Of a stretch of 64,000 bases of DNA, positions 48,552 to 62,290 are shown in pieces. The notes below the pieces were generated by a model. It had not been told where the DNA came from. It searched no databases and saw nothing but the letters and a program-made list of their open reading frames with translations. Location of the stretch: positions 49,629,952 to 49,693,951 of the forward strand of contig CM072811.1 in NCBI GenBank assembly GCA_037013495.1. The letters run 5' to 3'. The translations under genes and the position numbers were made by a program. Positions within the stretch are counted from its first letter, which is position 1. The number at the start of each line of letters is the position of its first letter. This DNA comes from Hippophae tibetana (taxonomy: Eukaryota; Streptophyta; Magnoliopsida; Rosales; Elaeagnaceae).

Positions 48552-49065
48552 ATATCGGGCCATATGCAAGCTCTCGTGTAGAAATGGGCACGGGGACGGG
48601 TGGAGACAGTTTTTGATATAACTGTTCCCAAACCGAATTATAAAACCTATAACTGAAACCGCCCGAAAATCGTTACGGTTCGGGGACGGTTATAAAAAAA
48701 CCAAAAAATATATATAATTTAATTTATTAAATATATATAATTAATTTTTTATTTATAATTTAATTAATTAAATATAATTAATTTCGGGTACGAGCAGGTA
48801 CGGTTTTTAATATAACCGTAACCGTTGTTTCATATTCAATTTTTACCCATAACTATCCACATTCCCGAAATTTACCGATTAAAAATCGAACCATCAGTTC
48901 GGATAACCGTGGATAACCGAACCAGCGGTTTTTTTGCCCATCCCTACTCCCGTGATTGCACCCTCTTCTTGAACGCATTTTTTATGACATACTCCTGACA
49001 CGAAACATGGCCCACGAAAATTTGCGCTTGGTCTTTTGCACGTATAGAAGTCATTGAATGTTTCA
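48552..49065 (-). pseudogene. Defensin-like gene A, split by the MITE
   Basis: After an acceptor-like gtttatag (minus strand, ending 49066) the frame reads through C-KRPSANFRGP-C-FVSGV-C-HKK-C and GAI. Cysteine spacing of x10, x5, x3 and the FRGPC block are hallmarks of plant defensins. The frame then runs into the hAT MITE (48579-48946), so the final cysteine part (the gamma-core region) is separated and also altered after the insertion. No signal-peptide exon was recognised upstream. Defensins are secreted antimicrobial peptides; this copy is not functional. Confidence 0.65.
48579..48946. mobile_element. hAT-type MITE inside copy A
   Basis: It is 368 bases long. It begins tagaaatgggcacggg and ends tttgcccatcccta, inverted ends around gatgggca. 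It is flanked by an 8-bp target duplication, ctctcgtg (48571-48578) and ctcccgtg (48947-48954), with one mismatch; 8 bp is the hAT hallmark. Copy B carries the empty site ctcccatg in the same context, which proves insertion after the duplication (or loss from B). The interior is rich in cggttataa/ataaccg-like palindromic pieces. Confidence 0.9.
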
Positions 49066-51002
49066 CTATAAACAATATTAATATTTAGTAGATAAATAAT
49101 CACAAAATAAAATTGAAAAATTATCCTACAAATTTATTTAAAAAAATAAAAAACAATATATATTTTTATATGTACTACACTTTTTGCTAACATATATATA
49201 TAAATCTTAGAATTGTGCAATTAGTTATAAAGTTAATCTCAAAATGACCTCGTATAAGAAATGTTTTTCCTTTTTCTTTTAATAATGATGCGAGAAATAT
49301 TATATATATAAATCTTATTTTGAACTAGGATACATTTATGACAAAGTTAAAATAATATTTTGATACTTAATACAACTTTTCCTCTCATTTTTCACTTATT
49401 CATGGTATGCTTGTAAGCCTTAAAAAGTTTAATTTTCTTAATTGCTTTCCTTCTTTTCTTTTCTTTTCTTTTTTTCTTTATTGCCATAAATGAATGGAAT
49501 CATATATTTTATTGAGTGTTTTAATCAATAATAAAAGCTTTAAACATGTAACTAGAAGAGATGTTTTTGTAAAATTAAATAAAAAATATATTTAAATGTA
49601 ATTTTTATTAAAATATATTAATTAGTAAGATATTCAAAATATTTAAAATATGTTATTTTTTATTCACATATTTATAATAATAAAAATATTTTTTATTAAA
49701 ATCAGTATTTTAACAATTTGTTATTTTGTGTTAAACTTATAAGTTTTATTTGGACACTCCAAGTAAAAAAAAAATTGGTTCGACTTGTACAATTAAATAA
49801 AAGTGTCAAATGAGTTAACTAATTCATCTATTGATCAAATAATTAAAAAAAACTAACCTTTATAACTTAAATTATAAGCTAAAATGAGTTACATGCATAA
49901 AACTCATTAGCACCTAGTAAGCTTATTTTAACAAAATATATTTATCAATGTTGTAACGAAAAAAGTACTTAAAATATAATATTTTTTATTTTTTTTTCTT
50001 GTTTTATAAAAACACAATATTTATAATAACATATTTTTCATTAAAATATTATATTTATCTATTTTTTATTTTTTTAAAAAATATAGATAAATCAACTTAT
50101 AAATTATTTAACTTAATTTATTAAAAGTGATATAATCGATGAACTTAACACGCATCAAATTTAGATAAATTGAAATTAGCAACAAATCACCTCAAATTAA
50201 TTGAAAATGAACTAAATCATTCGAATTCATTAGACATGTCTACAATTAGCAATAAAGTTGACATCCGTTAATTAAAAAAGGTGGTAGTTTCTTCTTACTC
50301 TACGCTAAAGAGTGTGATAAGTGAAGTTAGGGCTATAAAATAAACTAATAATTGAATTGAATTGAAAAATTTGACTACAATGAAGAGTCTAATTCAATTT
50401 AATACATGATTCGATCAGGCTTGATATGTACAAAATTTAAATTATTGAAGTTAGATTGATAATAAATAACTGAACTAACAAACCACATTTTTGATACTAA
50501 ACCATTTAATTATATATTTAAATTTTATTATTTTAAATAGTTTTAATTTGATCAAATTGAACTATATAATTGATTTTTAATTATATGATTCATTATAATT
50601 TAACACCTATTAACAATCTGATCTGGTTTATGTAAAATATATGGTATTTGAGTCATATTAGATCATGTTCGTATCTATATCAATCATATCAAAAAGAAAA
50701 AAATATTATTCCACAAATAAATATTTAGAAAAACCCAATAATATGTATATGTGTAAGAGCCACTTAGCCATATGAGTGTATAATACTAAAGTATTGAAGT
50801 ATTGAAAAATTAAAGTACGTACCATTTTGTTTCAGAAAATAACTATAACTTTTATCACGAGGAGTTAGTGTTTGTATCCCTGAAAAACAATTGAAAATTT
50901 ATTTAATTAGTTAATTAAAAATATCATAAATAATACTTTATATTCAATTTGAGATAAATATAAAATTAATTATAAATATCTCTCTTCAAGTAATACTTTA
51001 TG

Positions 51003-54000
51003 GTTGTGTGTTACTTTCTATATATAAAATATAATGTCTATTTTATTTTTACATAGTGTTTTTGTTCTTCTTTGTATAAGGTTGGTTACTACAGATCAAT
51101 AATACACATATACATATAGTTAAGAACATTTTGTATGTGAGCATGTTTACACACAACACATAGTTTGTTTCATAGTGTGTATACTAAGGGGAGTATTGGT
51201 TTTTGACGAGCGAACAAGTAAACAAGCTGGCATTGTTACTCGTGTTTTGTTTCATTTCAAATGTGAGTATTTGTGGAATTTATTGAGTACTTTGTAACAG
51301 AGTTCTATCAAATTCACATTTTATTTTTTCTATTTTAGGATTACTAATATCTTATGTGTTGTTCGTTATTAATGATTCGTGATTGTGTAAACAAAATCGT
51401 ACCTATGAGTGGTAAATACTCGAAGTGATATTTGTAAGTGGTTTATATGAGGTGAATTGTGTGTTAGCTAGTAGTTGTCTTTGTAAAACTTTTTATACGT
51501 GAAAACCTCTTTGTGAGAGTAGATAGAGTTAAATTCTTTGAGTTCTCACATCTTGAACTGTATATTCCTTGATAGTTTGCGGTGGATTACATATCCGATG
51601 GTAGTTATGTTGATTATACATGTCACTCATTATTGATTCATGATTTCTGATCACACCACATGAGATTATTAGCTTTGGAGGTGAGTTGGGTTCATTTGTT
51701 AAACTAAATTGTTATGAAAATAGCAAGTAAAAATAATAATTTATAATTAAGATAGAGTACCTAATTGATAAAAATATTAGTAGTTTTATTTTTTACCAAA
51801 ATTGTAACTATTTAATTGATTAATGTATTATTTATTATTAATTGATTGTCTTAAGTAATCTAGTCATCTTTCTCTTCACGTTAACAATTTAAGTTGAAGG
51901 AGTAGCTAGATAATATGCCATAAAAATACTTCGAATGTCGTCTTGAAACTTTAGCACTAGAATACATGTGATCAAGGAAGGCTATGTAGTATCATTGTAA
52001 ACAACTATACAAACTACATTAACACATAAAAATTTCACATCTATTCATCATATTATTTCTAACCAAACAAATTTAAAACAACATAACGTAATAATAAGAA
52101 TTCTAATTATTAAAAGTTTTGTAACTAATGGTGAAATATATTTCAATTTTATAATCAAACTAAAAACAATAATATATATATATATATATAAACATTATCA
52201 TTTATATTATGTTAACTAAACAAATTAATGAAAAAAAAATAAGAATTGTAATAAATAAGATCTAGCAAGAAAGTAACAATAACACATGGGCTCAAAAATA
52301 TCGAGCCATGCATATGCAAGCTCCCATGACTGCACCCTTTTCTTGAACGCACTTTCTATGACATACTCCAAACACGAAACATGGCCCACGAAAATTTGCC
52401 CTTGGTATTTTTCATGTATAGAAGTCATTGACTGTTTCACTATAAACAATATTAATATTTAGTAGACAAATAATCACAAAATAAAATTGAAAAATTATCC
52501 TACAAATTTATTTTAAAAAATAAAAAACAATATATATTTTTATATGTACTACACTTTTTGGTAACATATATATAAATCGTAGAATTGTGCAATTAGTTAT
52601 AAAATTAATCTCAAAATGATCTCATATGAGAAATGTTTTTTCTTTTTCTTTTAATAAAGATGCAATAAATATTATATATATAAATCTTATTTTGAACTAA
52701 GATACGTCTATGTCAAAGTTAAAATAATATTTTGATCCTTAATACAACTTTCCCTCTCATTTTTCACTTATTCATGGTATGCTTGTAAGCCTTAAAATGT
52801 TTAATTTTCTTAATTGCTTTCCTTCTTTTTTTTTTTTCTTTATTGCCATAAATGAATGGAATCATATATTTTATTAAGTGTTTTAATCAATAATAAAAGC
52901 TTTAAACATGTAACTAGAAGAGATGCTTTTGTAAAATTAAATAAAATATATATTTAAATGTATTTTTTATTAAAATATATTATTTAGTAAGATATTCAAA
53001 ATATGTTATTTTTCATTCACATATTTATAATAATAAAAATATTTTTTATTAAAACCAGTATTTTAGCAATTTGTTATTTTGTGTTAAATTTATGAGTTTT
53101 ATTTGGCCATTCCAAGTAAAAATAAATTTGGTTCGACTTGTACAATTAAATAGAATGAGTTACATAATTCATCTATTGATCAAATAATTAAAAAAACTAG
53201 GATTTATAACTTAAATTATAAGCTAAAATGAGTTATTTGCACATAACTAGCTTATCTTAACAAAATATATTTGTTAATATTGTAATAAAAAAAGTACTTA
53301 AAATATAATATTTTTATTTTTTTCTTGTTTTATAAAAATATAATATTTATAATAACATATTTTTTTATTAAAATATTATATTTATATATTTTTTACTTTT
53401 AAAAAAAATATAAATAAGTCAACTTATAAATTGTTTAACTTAGTTTATTAAAAGTGATAAAATAATTCAACTTAACACATAAAATTTAGATTAATTGAAC
53501 TTAACAACAAACCACCTCAAATTAGTTAAAAATGAGTTAAACTAGTCAAATTCATTAGATATGTCTACAATTAGCTATAAAATTGACATCCGTTTATAAT
53601 AAAAAAAGTCAATAATTTTGTTTTGACTCTATGCTAAAGAGTGTGACAAGGGAAGTTATGGTTAGACAATAAACTAATAATTAGATTAAATTGAAAATCT
53701 TAACTATAATGACTAATCTAATTTGATTTGATACGTGATTTGATAAAACTTTATGTGTAAAAAATTTAAATTATTGAAATTAGATTGATAATAAATAACT
53801 AACCAACAAATCATATTTTTAATTTATGATATTAGATCACTTAATTATATATTTAAATTTTATTATTTTAAATAATTTTAATTGAGTCAAATTAAACCAG
53901 ATGAAAGATTTTTAATTGTTTGATCCATTCAAACTTAACACCTATCAACAATTCAATCTTATTTATCTAAAATATACTATATTTGAAACATATTGGATCA

Positions 54001-54310
54001 TGTTTATCCCTATATCAATCATTTAAAAAAAATACCAATCCACAAATAAATATTTAAAAAAATCAATAATACGTGTAAGAGCACCTAGCCATATGAGTTT
54101 ATAATTAGTGTTGAAGTATTGACGAATTAAAAGTACGTACCATTTTGTTTCGGAAAATAACTATAACTTTTATCACGAGGAGTTAGTGTTTGTATCCCTG
54201 AAAAACAATTTATTTATTTAATTAATTAAAAATAGTATAAATAATACTTTATTTTCAACTAGATAAATATAAAATTAATTACGATTAATTATAAATATCT
54301 CTCCTCATTG
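51003..54310. repeat. Tandem duplication, copy B
   Basis: Direct repeat of 47275-50999, abutting it almost exactly. It differs by scattered substitutions and small indels, lacks the MITE, and ends around tataaatatctctcctcattg. Apart from the defensin-like pseudogene no gene was seen in it. Confidence 0.9.
52292..52439 (-). pseudogene. Defensin-like gene B, nonsense at first cysteine
   Basis: Same exon as gene A, starting after gtttatag (acceptor ending at 52440). The codon for the first cysteine is TGA (52414-52412) where copy A has TGC. The following frame is open through the x5 and x3 cysteine spacings and keeps the terminal C-I-C part that is lost in A, ending with TGA at 52294-52292. The region between the fourth cysteine and the CxC is shorter than in classical eight-cysteine defensins, so it is best called defensin-like. 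Confidence 0.65.
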
Positions 54311-55071
54311 TTACTATTTCTTGAGTTTTTAAGACAGTTATTTACATAAAATTAATAAAAATTATGAAATTTAATGAAATATGTATTAATAAAAAAAATA
54401 ATAAAATGGATGTAATTGTCTATTTTTTAAATTTGAAGGTATTTTTATAGTTTTAATACATATTTTACGGAATTCTATAATAATTATTCCAATTAATTTT
54501 GTTTATTGAATAAGACAATATATATATACATATATAAAGTAATTAATTAAATCTCACAGTTGTCTTGATGACTTATACAGTTACAATGATATATTCCCAA
54601 TATTTTATCACTAAAGTAATATTATAACATGCTTGATTTAGTTTTAAATTTAGAAAATAATTTAAACAAAAATTTAATAGATGTATTAATTTATAAGTTA
54701 TAATTGATTGTTTTATTAATAAGTAATATCTCTTATAATTATTTCATTGTCTCATATCTCAATTTTTAATCCAATCAGATCACTTCTCTCTTTAAATTTG
54801 TAAATTCTCTAATTAAAAAATACATTTGTTTTCTAAAACAATCAAGGAATTTTTTTTATCAAGAATATATATATATATATATGAATCAAATAATTTAAAT
54901 AAATAATATTTATAGATTATAATAATCTTTGAATAAAATTATTTAAATTTATATATATTAATAAATATAAAAAATATTTAATTACAACTATAAATAAATA
55001 TACAATAAGATTTTATTCATTTAAAAGTTAATATTATATAGTAAAATTATTTATCTAAATAATTTGTATTA

Positions 55072-55119
<48 letters not shown>

Positions 55120-57779
55120 TTTGTAGAAGGTGGTTATTATCACATTTTATTTTATTGTTTTTATAACATATTTATTATTAAACTTAAAAATCTATCGAAA
55201 ATATTATTTGTATTAAATATGTTTATTTTATTTTAATTAAAATTTATTAACGAAATTTTTGATAATTTTTAAAATTAATAAATATATTATAGAAATAATA
55301 ATATAGAATGTGAATTTAAAATTTGTATATGCAATTATAATAACGACATCAGGGTCCACATGTTTATATATGGGGTATATTTATTTGAAAATTAAAAGTT
55401 AAAATTGGAGAGAGTTTGTAGATGACTCGCCCAAGATAATGGGAGATATTGATATTTAATCAAATTCAGAGTATGATTCCACCGGGTTTTGAAGTGTACG
55501 TAATGTTACTATTATACATCACAAGGATTTGAGCCAATTAGAATTCACAAACATCACATTGACCATAACACAGGTTTTTATTGGTTAGCTAAATTAATCA
55601 TGACAAAGAAAGAAGACTTGACTTGTCTCACCTTTTTGAGTGGTGAGTGATATTAAAATAGCGTGAGAATATTATTATGTGTGTATTTTCGAGAAAACGA
55701 GTAAACGAGTAAACTTATAATTTAAAACTCATTTATATATTGTCAACTTTCTTACCTTCTATGTATTTTTATATTTATATTGTTATATATATTATAATTA
55801 TAATTAATATAATAATTTGTTTATTAAATTTAATTATATTTATTAATAACTTTTATTATAAATATAATTCTGTATTTTATTTTTGTTTAGATCTTTTACT
55901 AAACAATAATATCTAATATATTAAAAAAGATCGATAAATTTTAAAATTATAAGATATCATGAAATAACGTTAATTAAAAAGTAGTTACGATTTTATGTAA
56001 TTTATTTTATCATATATAATAATAAAATTGTTTTTAATTTTTATTAATGAATCATTATTTAATTTTAATTAAATATTTATTCTATTTAATCAATTAAAAT
56101 TAAATTATTACTCAATTGTTCAGATTTTGTTTAATGAGTGATCCAATTATTCTAAATCGAGTTGAATAAGTGTCTACTCATCCGAACCGAATTAAACACA
56201 TATTTAATTAAATTAAACAATTATATAACTGATTAGAGAGTAAATTTACTCATTCACACGGCATTAAACACATATTTATATGATCAATTGTTTAATTAGT
56301 CGTAATTTAATTAACGGATAATTTTAATAAAGTTAGACATATATTTAAAATATTTAAGAATGTACTATCACTAAAGAAAATTCCAAAGAAAATACTGGTT
56401 TCGTATTCTAATAAAGCGAAAAAGAATCATATGAAAACTAATAATCTTTATTCCCTCGCTCACTTTGTTAAAGAAATATGAAAAAAATCACCCTAAAAGT
56501 TACAAATTGTAAATATTCAAGAATAAAACAAGCTAGATATATGTGATAGATAAACTTAATAATTCTCACAAATTTTCAATTCAAGTATCCAAAAATTTAA
56601 GATAAAAGACAAGTATTTCCCTTTGATTCGTCAGATTTAAATTATTTTAACAGTTTATGTTTTCTACTGATTGTCTAATATGGGAAAAGATTCATATAGA
56701 CTGAGAGTTTATGGACGGGACCTCTTACATTAGTTTAAAGTTTTCGAGCTTCTAATCTCTATCTTAAGTGCCATACTAGATTTATAGGGAAAAAAAAAAA
56801 AATCATAAGACTATAATCACTCACAGCTAATAAGGGAAAATTTAAAATTCTAATATAAATGATAGTGAGGTCTCCATATTAAAATAAGATTAAGGAAAAG
56901 GGGGTCATATTATCCTATTTTTCTAAAAAAAATCTCATAAATTCAGATAATGAGTATTAATCGAATGTGTTTAGTTTTGTGCGATAAATTTTGATTCAAT
57001 TTTAAAGTTTATTTATTTTTTTATTTGAAATTTTGGTTTGTTTTCGGTTTCTGTTTCAGTTTTTAGATATAGGTTAATTCGAACCCAATATCCGAAATTA
57101 TAAATTTATATTTTTGTAAATATAAAAACACTTATAAAAATATATTTTTTCTTTAAATGATATTTAATTTAAAATTTATGAAAAATATTTTTTTTATTAA
57201 AAATATATATAATAATAAATATTATTTTATTATTATAAAATTTAAGAATGTTATAAATATTGTTTTCTCCGGTGATTTTTTATACGGGACACCAATTAAA
57301 TTATAAAAGACATTTACGAAAGTTGTGAGGGCAAGTCCCCGGTGCGTCATCATATATATGCCTATGATTCATATTTAAAAACAAATTGTGTATATATCAT
57401 TTTAAATAAAAATAATATAATTAATACAATTATTTATGTTCTATATAATTTAAAAATTCATATATTTTTAATAGTTAATTGAAAATTTATTTTTTGAATC
57501 AATATTTTTAATCATAAGATTAATGGGATTAAAATATATTAAATGAAAAATTAAAAGAAACCGTACACCCAAACCCGTATTAAAAGTCCAAAAGCACGGG
57601 TTTGAAAATTTGGCGGGTCCTTTCTTAACTGAAACTCTCTAATAGGAAACACAGTGAGTGACTTCTCTCTCGAGTTTCTACAAATTCTCCAAGAAGAAAT
57701 TTTTCTATCTCTTTTTTTTTTTTTGTTCTTTTTCATTTCGCTGTTTCTCTCCAAGAAACGGCAAGAAAATATCCTAGTA
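54311..57779. other. Intergenic with a (TA)n microsatellite
   Basis: AT-rich, with a long TA run at about 55078-55113. A less AT-biased stretch at 55380-55680 has no open frame of note. A pyrimidine-rich leader of the next gene occupies about 57650-57740. Confidence 0.45.
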
Positions 57780-59821
57780 ATGGCGAGAGCCATTAGTTTT
57801 CTACTTCAGTTTTCTGCGATCTTGATGTTCTTCTCTACCGTCGTTTCTGATTCCCCACGACAATCGGTTTTCTCAGGTGATTTCCCTTTTCACTTTGTTC
57901 ATTAATTTGCATAGAATGTTGTAGAAAATTTAGCATATCTTTTGTATAAGTGTTTTTTACTTTCTTGAAAACTACCTCCGAATTGTATTTTGTTATACAT
58001 TTCTGTTTATTACTGAAATCTTGAGCCCATTGGGGTACTCGGTTATTTATTTTTTATTTTTGGATTCGATTTGTCGTATTTTTATTTTGCGATTCTAGAC
58101 AAATCTATAACAGTATTAGTTGCTTCTTGTTACTTTATAATGAAATCTTCATGCAGAACCTAGATACATTAAATTTGTGATAAACGCGACAAACTTTCCA
58201 TCGGAGGACTACTTCGATTACATAATAGTTGGAGGAGGTACTACTGGGTGCCCTTTGGCTGCTACACTCTCTCATGGTTTTCGAGTATTAGTGCTTGAAC
58301 GTGGTGGTGTTGGATATGGAAACCACAATTTGATGAGCCAAGAGGGTTTTCTGGCCACTCTGTTAGAGGTTGACCCTTTTGACTCCCCTGCTCAAGCCTT
58401 TGTTTCCGAAGATGGAGTCCTAAATGCTAGAGGGCGTGTTCTTGGTGGTAGCAGTGCAATAAATGCTGGTTTCTATAGCAGAGCAGATGAAGAATGGTAT
58501 GCAAAATCAGGTTTCAATTGGGATTTAAATTTGGTGAATGAATCGTATCAGTGGGTTGAAAAGGAGATTGTGTTTACGCCAACTTTAAAGAATTGGCAAT
58601 CAGCTGTTAGAGATGGGTTATTGGAAGCTGGTGTGGGTCCTTACAATGGTTTTAGTTTAAATCATTTGTTGGGTACTAAAATTGGAGGTTCAACATTTGA
58701 TAGTATGGGTAGGAGACATTGTGCTGCTGATCTTCTGAATTATGCCAGATTTTCACATATTACAGTTGCCGTTCATGCTACTGTAGAGAGAATTCTCTTG
58801 GCATCTTCAAAAGCTTATTCAGGAATCAAGCCAACAGCTATTGGAGTTGTTTTTCGTGATGGCGAGGGCGGGTACCATTATGCTATGTTACGTGAACATG
58901 GAGAGATTATACTCTCTACTGGTGCAATTGGTAGTCCACAGCTACTTATGCTTAGTGGTATTGGTCCAAGACCGTACTTATCATCTTGGGGAATTCCTGT
59001 TGCTTCTCATCATCCTTATGTTGGGCAACATCTATTTGATAATCCTCGAAATGGGATCTCAATTGTGCCTCCTAATCAATTAGAGCATTCACTCATACAA
59101 GTTGTGGGCATTACAGACTCTGGTGTATATCTTGAAGCAGCCTCCACTGTTATCCCTTTTGTGTCTCATTCTGGTTCTGTATTCATCAGACCACCATATT
59201 TGCCTCTTTATCTCACTGTGGCTACACTCATGGAGAAAATTGTTGGACCACTGTCATCTGGTTATATGAGACTAGCCTCAACAGATGTAAGAGTGAATCC
59301 TATAGTTAGGTTCAATTATTTCAGCAATCCAGTGGATTTAAAGAGGTGCATCAACGGTACCCGTAAGATTGCAGATGTGCTCCAGAGTAGGTCTATGGAT
59401 GAATTCAAGTTCAAGGGCTTGTATGGGATTAGAAATTTTAGTTTTATTGGGCCTGCGTTGCCTCATGATCCGTCTAATGAAGTGTTGATGGCTGATTTCT
59501 GCCGCCGTACAGTTAACACTATATGGCATTACCATGGAGGTTGTGTTGTAGGAAAGGTGGTTGATGATGAATACCGAGTAATTGGTGTTGATTCTCTAAG
59601 AGTTGTTGATGGATCGACCTTCATTATTTCACCAGGGACAAATCCTCAGGCTACTCTCATGATGCTTGGAAGGTATATAAGTGTTTAAATTTAATAAGCT
59701 TTTTTAATCAATTACTTTTTAGAGAAATGCTTTTAGGGGAGAGACTAACTGTTTGGTACTTTGTTATGTTTGCAGGTATATGGGGCTGAAAATAATCAGT
59801 GAGCGAATGAAAGTTAATTGA
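57780..59821 (+). CDS. GMC oxidoreductase, HOTHEAD-like
   Basis: Three exons, 57780-57876, 58157-59672 and 59776-59821, giving 1659 bases and 552 residues, normal for the family. An N-terminal signal peptide (MARAISFLLQFSAILMFFST) indicates entry to the secretory pathway. Visible parts: FAD-binding YIIVGGGTTGCPLAATLS (from residue 55), GMC block 1 RVLGGSSAINAGFYSRA, GMC block 2 GEIILSTGAIGSPQLLMLSG, and the catalytic end with WHYHGG (His 490/492) and PGTNPQATLMMLGRYMG (Asn 528). Relatives include HOTHEAD, linked to cuticular fatty-acid omega-oxidation and epidermal development, and mandelonitrile lyases; the substrate here is not determined. Splice sites are phase-checked: W/R codons are rebuilt across both introns. 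The last exon adds only 15 codons. Confidence 0.92.
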
Positions 59822-62290
59822 ATGACCATTTGTTGTTCCGTACAACTTGGGGTGGGGATACCAACTGACCATGCTGGCTCAATTGAGAAGGATTAGTTTG
59901 TTCATTCATTCTTTCATTCATTGGTATAGTGTGTATAGGCAAATTGTTGTGACAAAATTGTGAGGCTGGAATAAAACTGAATTGCAAGATGCAAATTCTG
60001 TGTACTAACATGAACATCAGCATTTGAAGCTGTTTGTATATGGAAGTGGAACTTGATAGAAATTCATGGAAAATGTGACTTCTGAACCAGTTTTCAACGT
60101 TCTATTTTATTTGTTAGTTGTTACCCTGCTGACTATATTATATTTGTAATTGTTTTGCATTTGTTGTCATTATAGAAAACATTGACAAAGTATTAAAGGT
60201 TATATTGTTTGGATAATAAAAATTCTAAAACATTCATGAAATGTTATAACAAATAATAACTCTATATATAATGTCATAGTTGTAAGCAGAAAAAATATTT
60301 CACAATTAAAAACAAAAAGAAAATTTGTCAAATGATGCACTGTCAGCTCATGAAATAAATAAATAAATAAGTTACATGAGTATGTGATAAATTACTAGTT
60401 AAATTTTTGATTAACATGTTTTGTTTAGTTTAAGGCAAAAAATTATCCTTATATAAATTAAGTTTTTTTTAAAAAAAATCGGACCATTGATGTAATTTTT
60501 ATTAAATATATGGACTATTTATGTATTAATTTTATAATATTGGTCTAAATATATAGGATTTATTTAATAAAAATACTACTAAAATATCAAATCCAATTTA
60601 TATATTGTATTTATTTCTTAAAATTGAAATGAATTGAATTAGAGTATTAATTTATTCCTTCTAATTACTTATAATTTATCCAATTTGATATTCATTTAAT
60701 CTCTAACCTTAATTTATCTTATAATGTTTTTCTTTAATCTATTTCTATATGTAGTTGTTAATAAATATACAAATACCAAATTTGATTATTAATGTATTAT
60801 AGGAGATATATTATATTTTTTAAGTACAAATATAACTGTTTTGTAAAATGCTATTTTGTTGAATTGTATAGCAAAGCAATATTTAAGTACAGAATTTTTT
60901 CCATGTGAAATTATTGTTTCGATATGTTGTGGAACATTTTTTTGAAATATTATTTTATAATTTTTTTTAAACATTTCTTAATATTTAAAATAAACTTTAA
61001 AGATGTTATTATACACACGAATTATGTCTTTACAGGGATTATGTCATTATAAATTAATTTTTAAAATTAAAAAATAAAAATCATTTTTTTATATTTTAAA
61101 AATATAAAATTAAAAAATATCTACAAAATTATTCAGCGACATAAATCCATTTTTTAGTGTTTGGTGAGCGGTTATCACTTGTGACCTTTGAAATACATTA
61201 GAATGAGTTATTGAATAATTCAATTTGTTCATGTTTTATTTAAGAATTTAATTTTTATATGAATTTTTTATATATTAATACATATTAAATATATAAGTTA
61301 AAAATATAAATTTTTTATTTATTTATTTTTTCTACCAAAGTCGTACTTAAAAGATTTGTTTCACTCATTTAATATTTTTGATTATTCTCAATTTTATCCT
61401 ATATCATTTAAAATTATTCTTTATAAGCTCATTATTATTATAAATAATCATGTTTTTTTACATTATTTTTATAATTTTATTTGTCATATTTAAATGTATT
61501 TCAGATAAATATAATATCAAATTATATATCATTTATTATCCTCCTAACATATTAAAAAATAGTAAAATAAAATGAAATAAAATTATAAAATTTATGAATA
61601 ATATCATATAATAAGAAGACATTACATTTAAATTAACACCTTTATCCCTATCCCTAGTATATGAAAGAAAAACTCCTAACATTTTCAATAAAATTACGTT
61701 ATCTTAACATTTCATTTAAAAATAAATTACATGATTATAAATTTAGTTTAATTTTATTAGAAAACACATATATTAAGAATAATATAAATTTGCACCACGG
61801 TGAAATTTGTGTCTAATAATTACAAATAAAATTATTTTATATTAATATTTGATATTATAAAAATAAAAGAGATAATATATTTATTTCTTATTTGTTTAGT
61901 ATGATAAATTTGTTTATTCTCAAACGTTTCATAAAGTCAATGGGAAATTTATTTTTGGACTTTTCCTTATTATTGTTCTACTTAAACGGAAAAATGAAAT
62001 CTTTAAACAAATATTTATAATAACAAATGACATGGCTGATTATAATTGGGTAGCTAAACCCATCTATTAATCAAATTATGCCATGTCATATTTACAAATC
62101 TGTGAGAAAAAGTTTTTAAAAAGAGATCGAAAAGAAAAGAAAACCCGAACAGCAAAAAGGAGAGGAAACTCAGTAAATTATTTTTTATAATTAATTTGTT
62201 TTTTTTAATTTAGCCTTGATTTAAAATGGTCTTCTTCTACTTGCTGAGTCTTTATATCTCAAATTGTATTTTATCTTTACTAATTTCTCT
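59822..62290. other. 3' flank of the GMC gene and AT-rich intergenic DNA
   Basis: The 3'UTR probably runs to about 60.2 kb. Beyond it no gene or bounded repeat was recognised. Confidence 0.45.

Larger units (their letters stand above)
47275..50999. repeat. Tandem duplication, copy A
   Basis: From tgtgttactttctatatata to atctctcttcaagtaatac this block aligns along its length with 51003-54310 in the same orientation. Shared anchors include gtatactaaggggagtattg, tctttctcttcac, acatggcccacgaaaattt and ctttatcacgaggagttag-like sequence. Copy A is longer mainly because of the MITE at 48579-48946. Each copy holds one defensin-like pseudogene on the minus strand. Confidence 0.9.

Noticed and set aside
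55078-55113. Long TA run as an origin or regulatory site
   Set aside because: Simple microsatellite; TA runs are common across the window.
57551-57793. Minus-strand frame over the 5' end of the GMC gene
   Set aside because: Antisense of the pyrimidine-rich leader (poly-Lys), not a gene.
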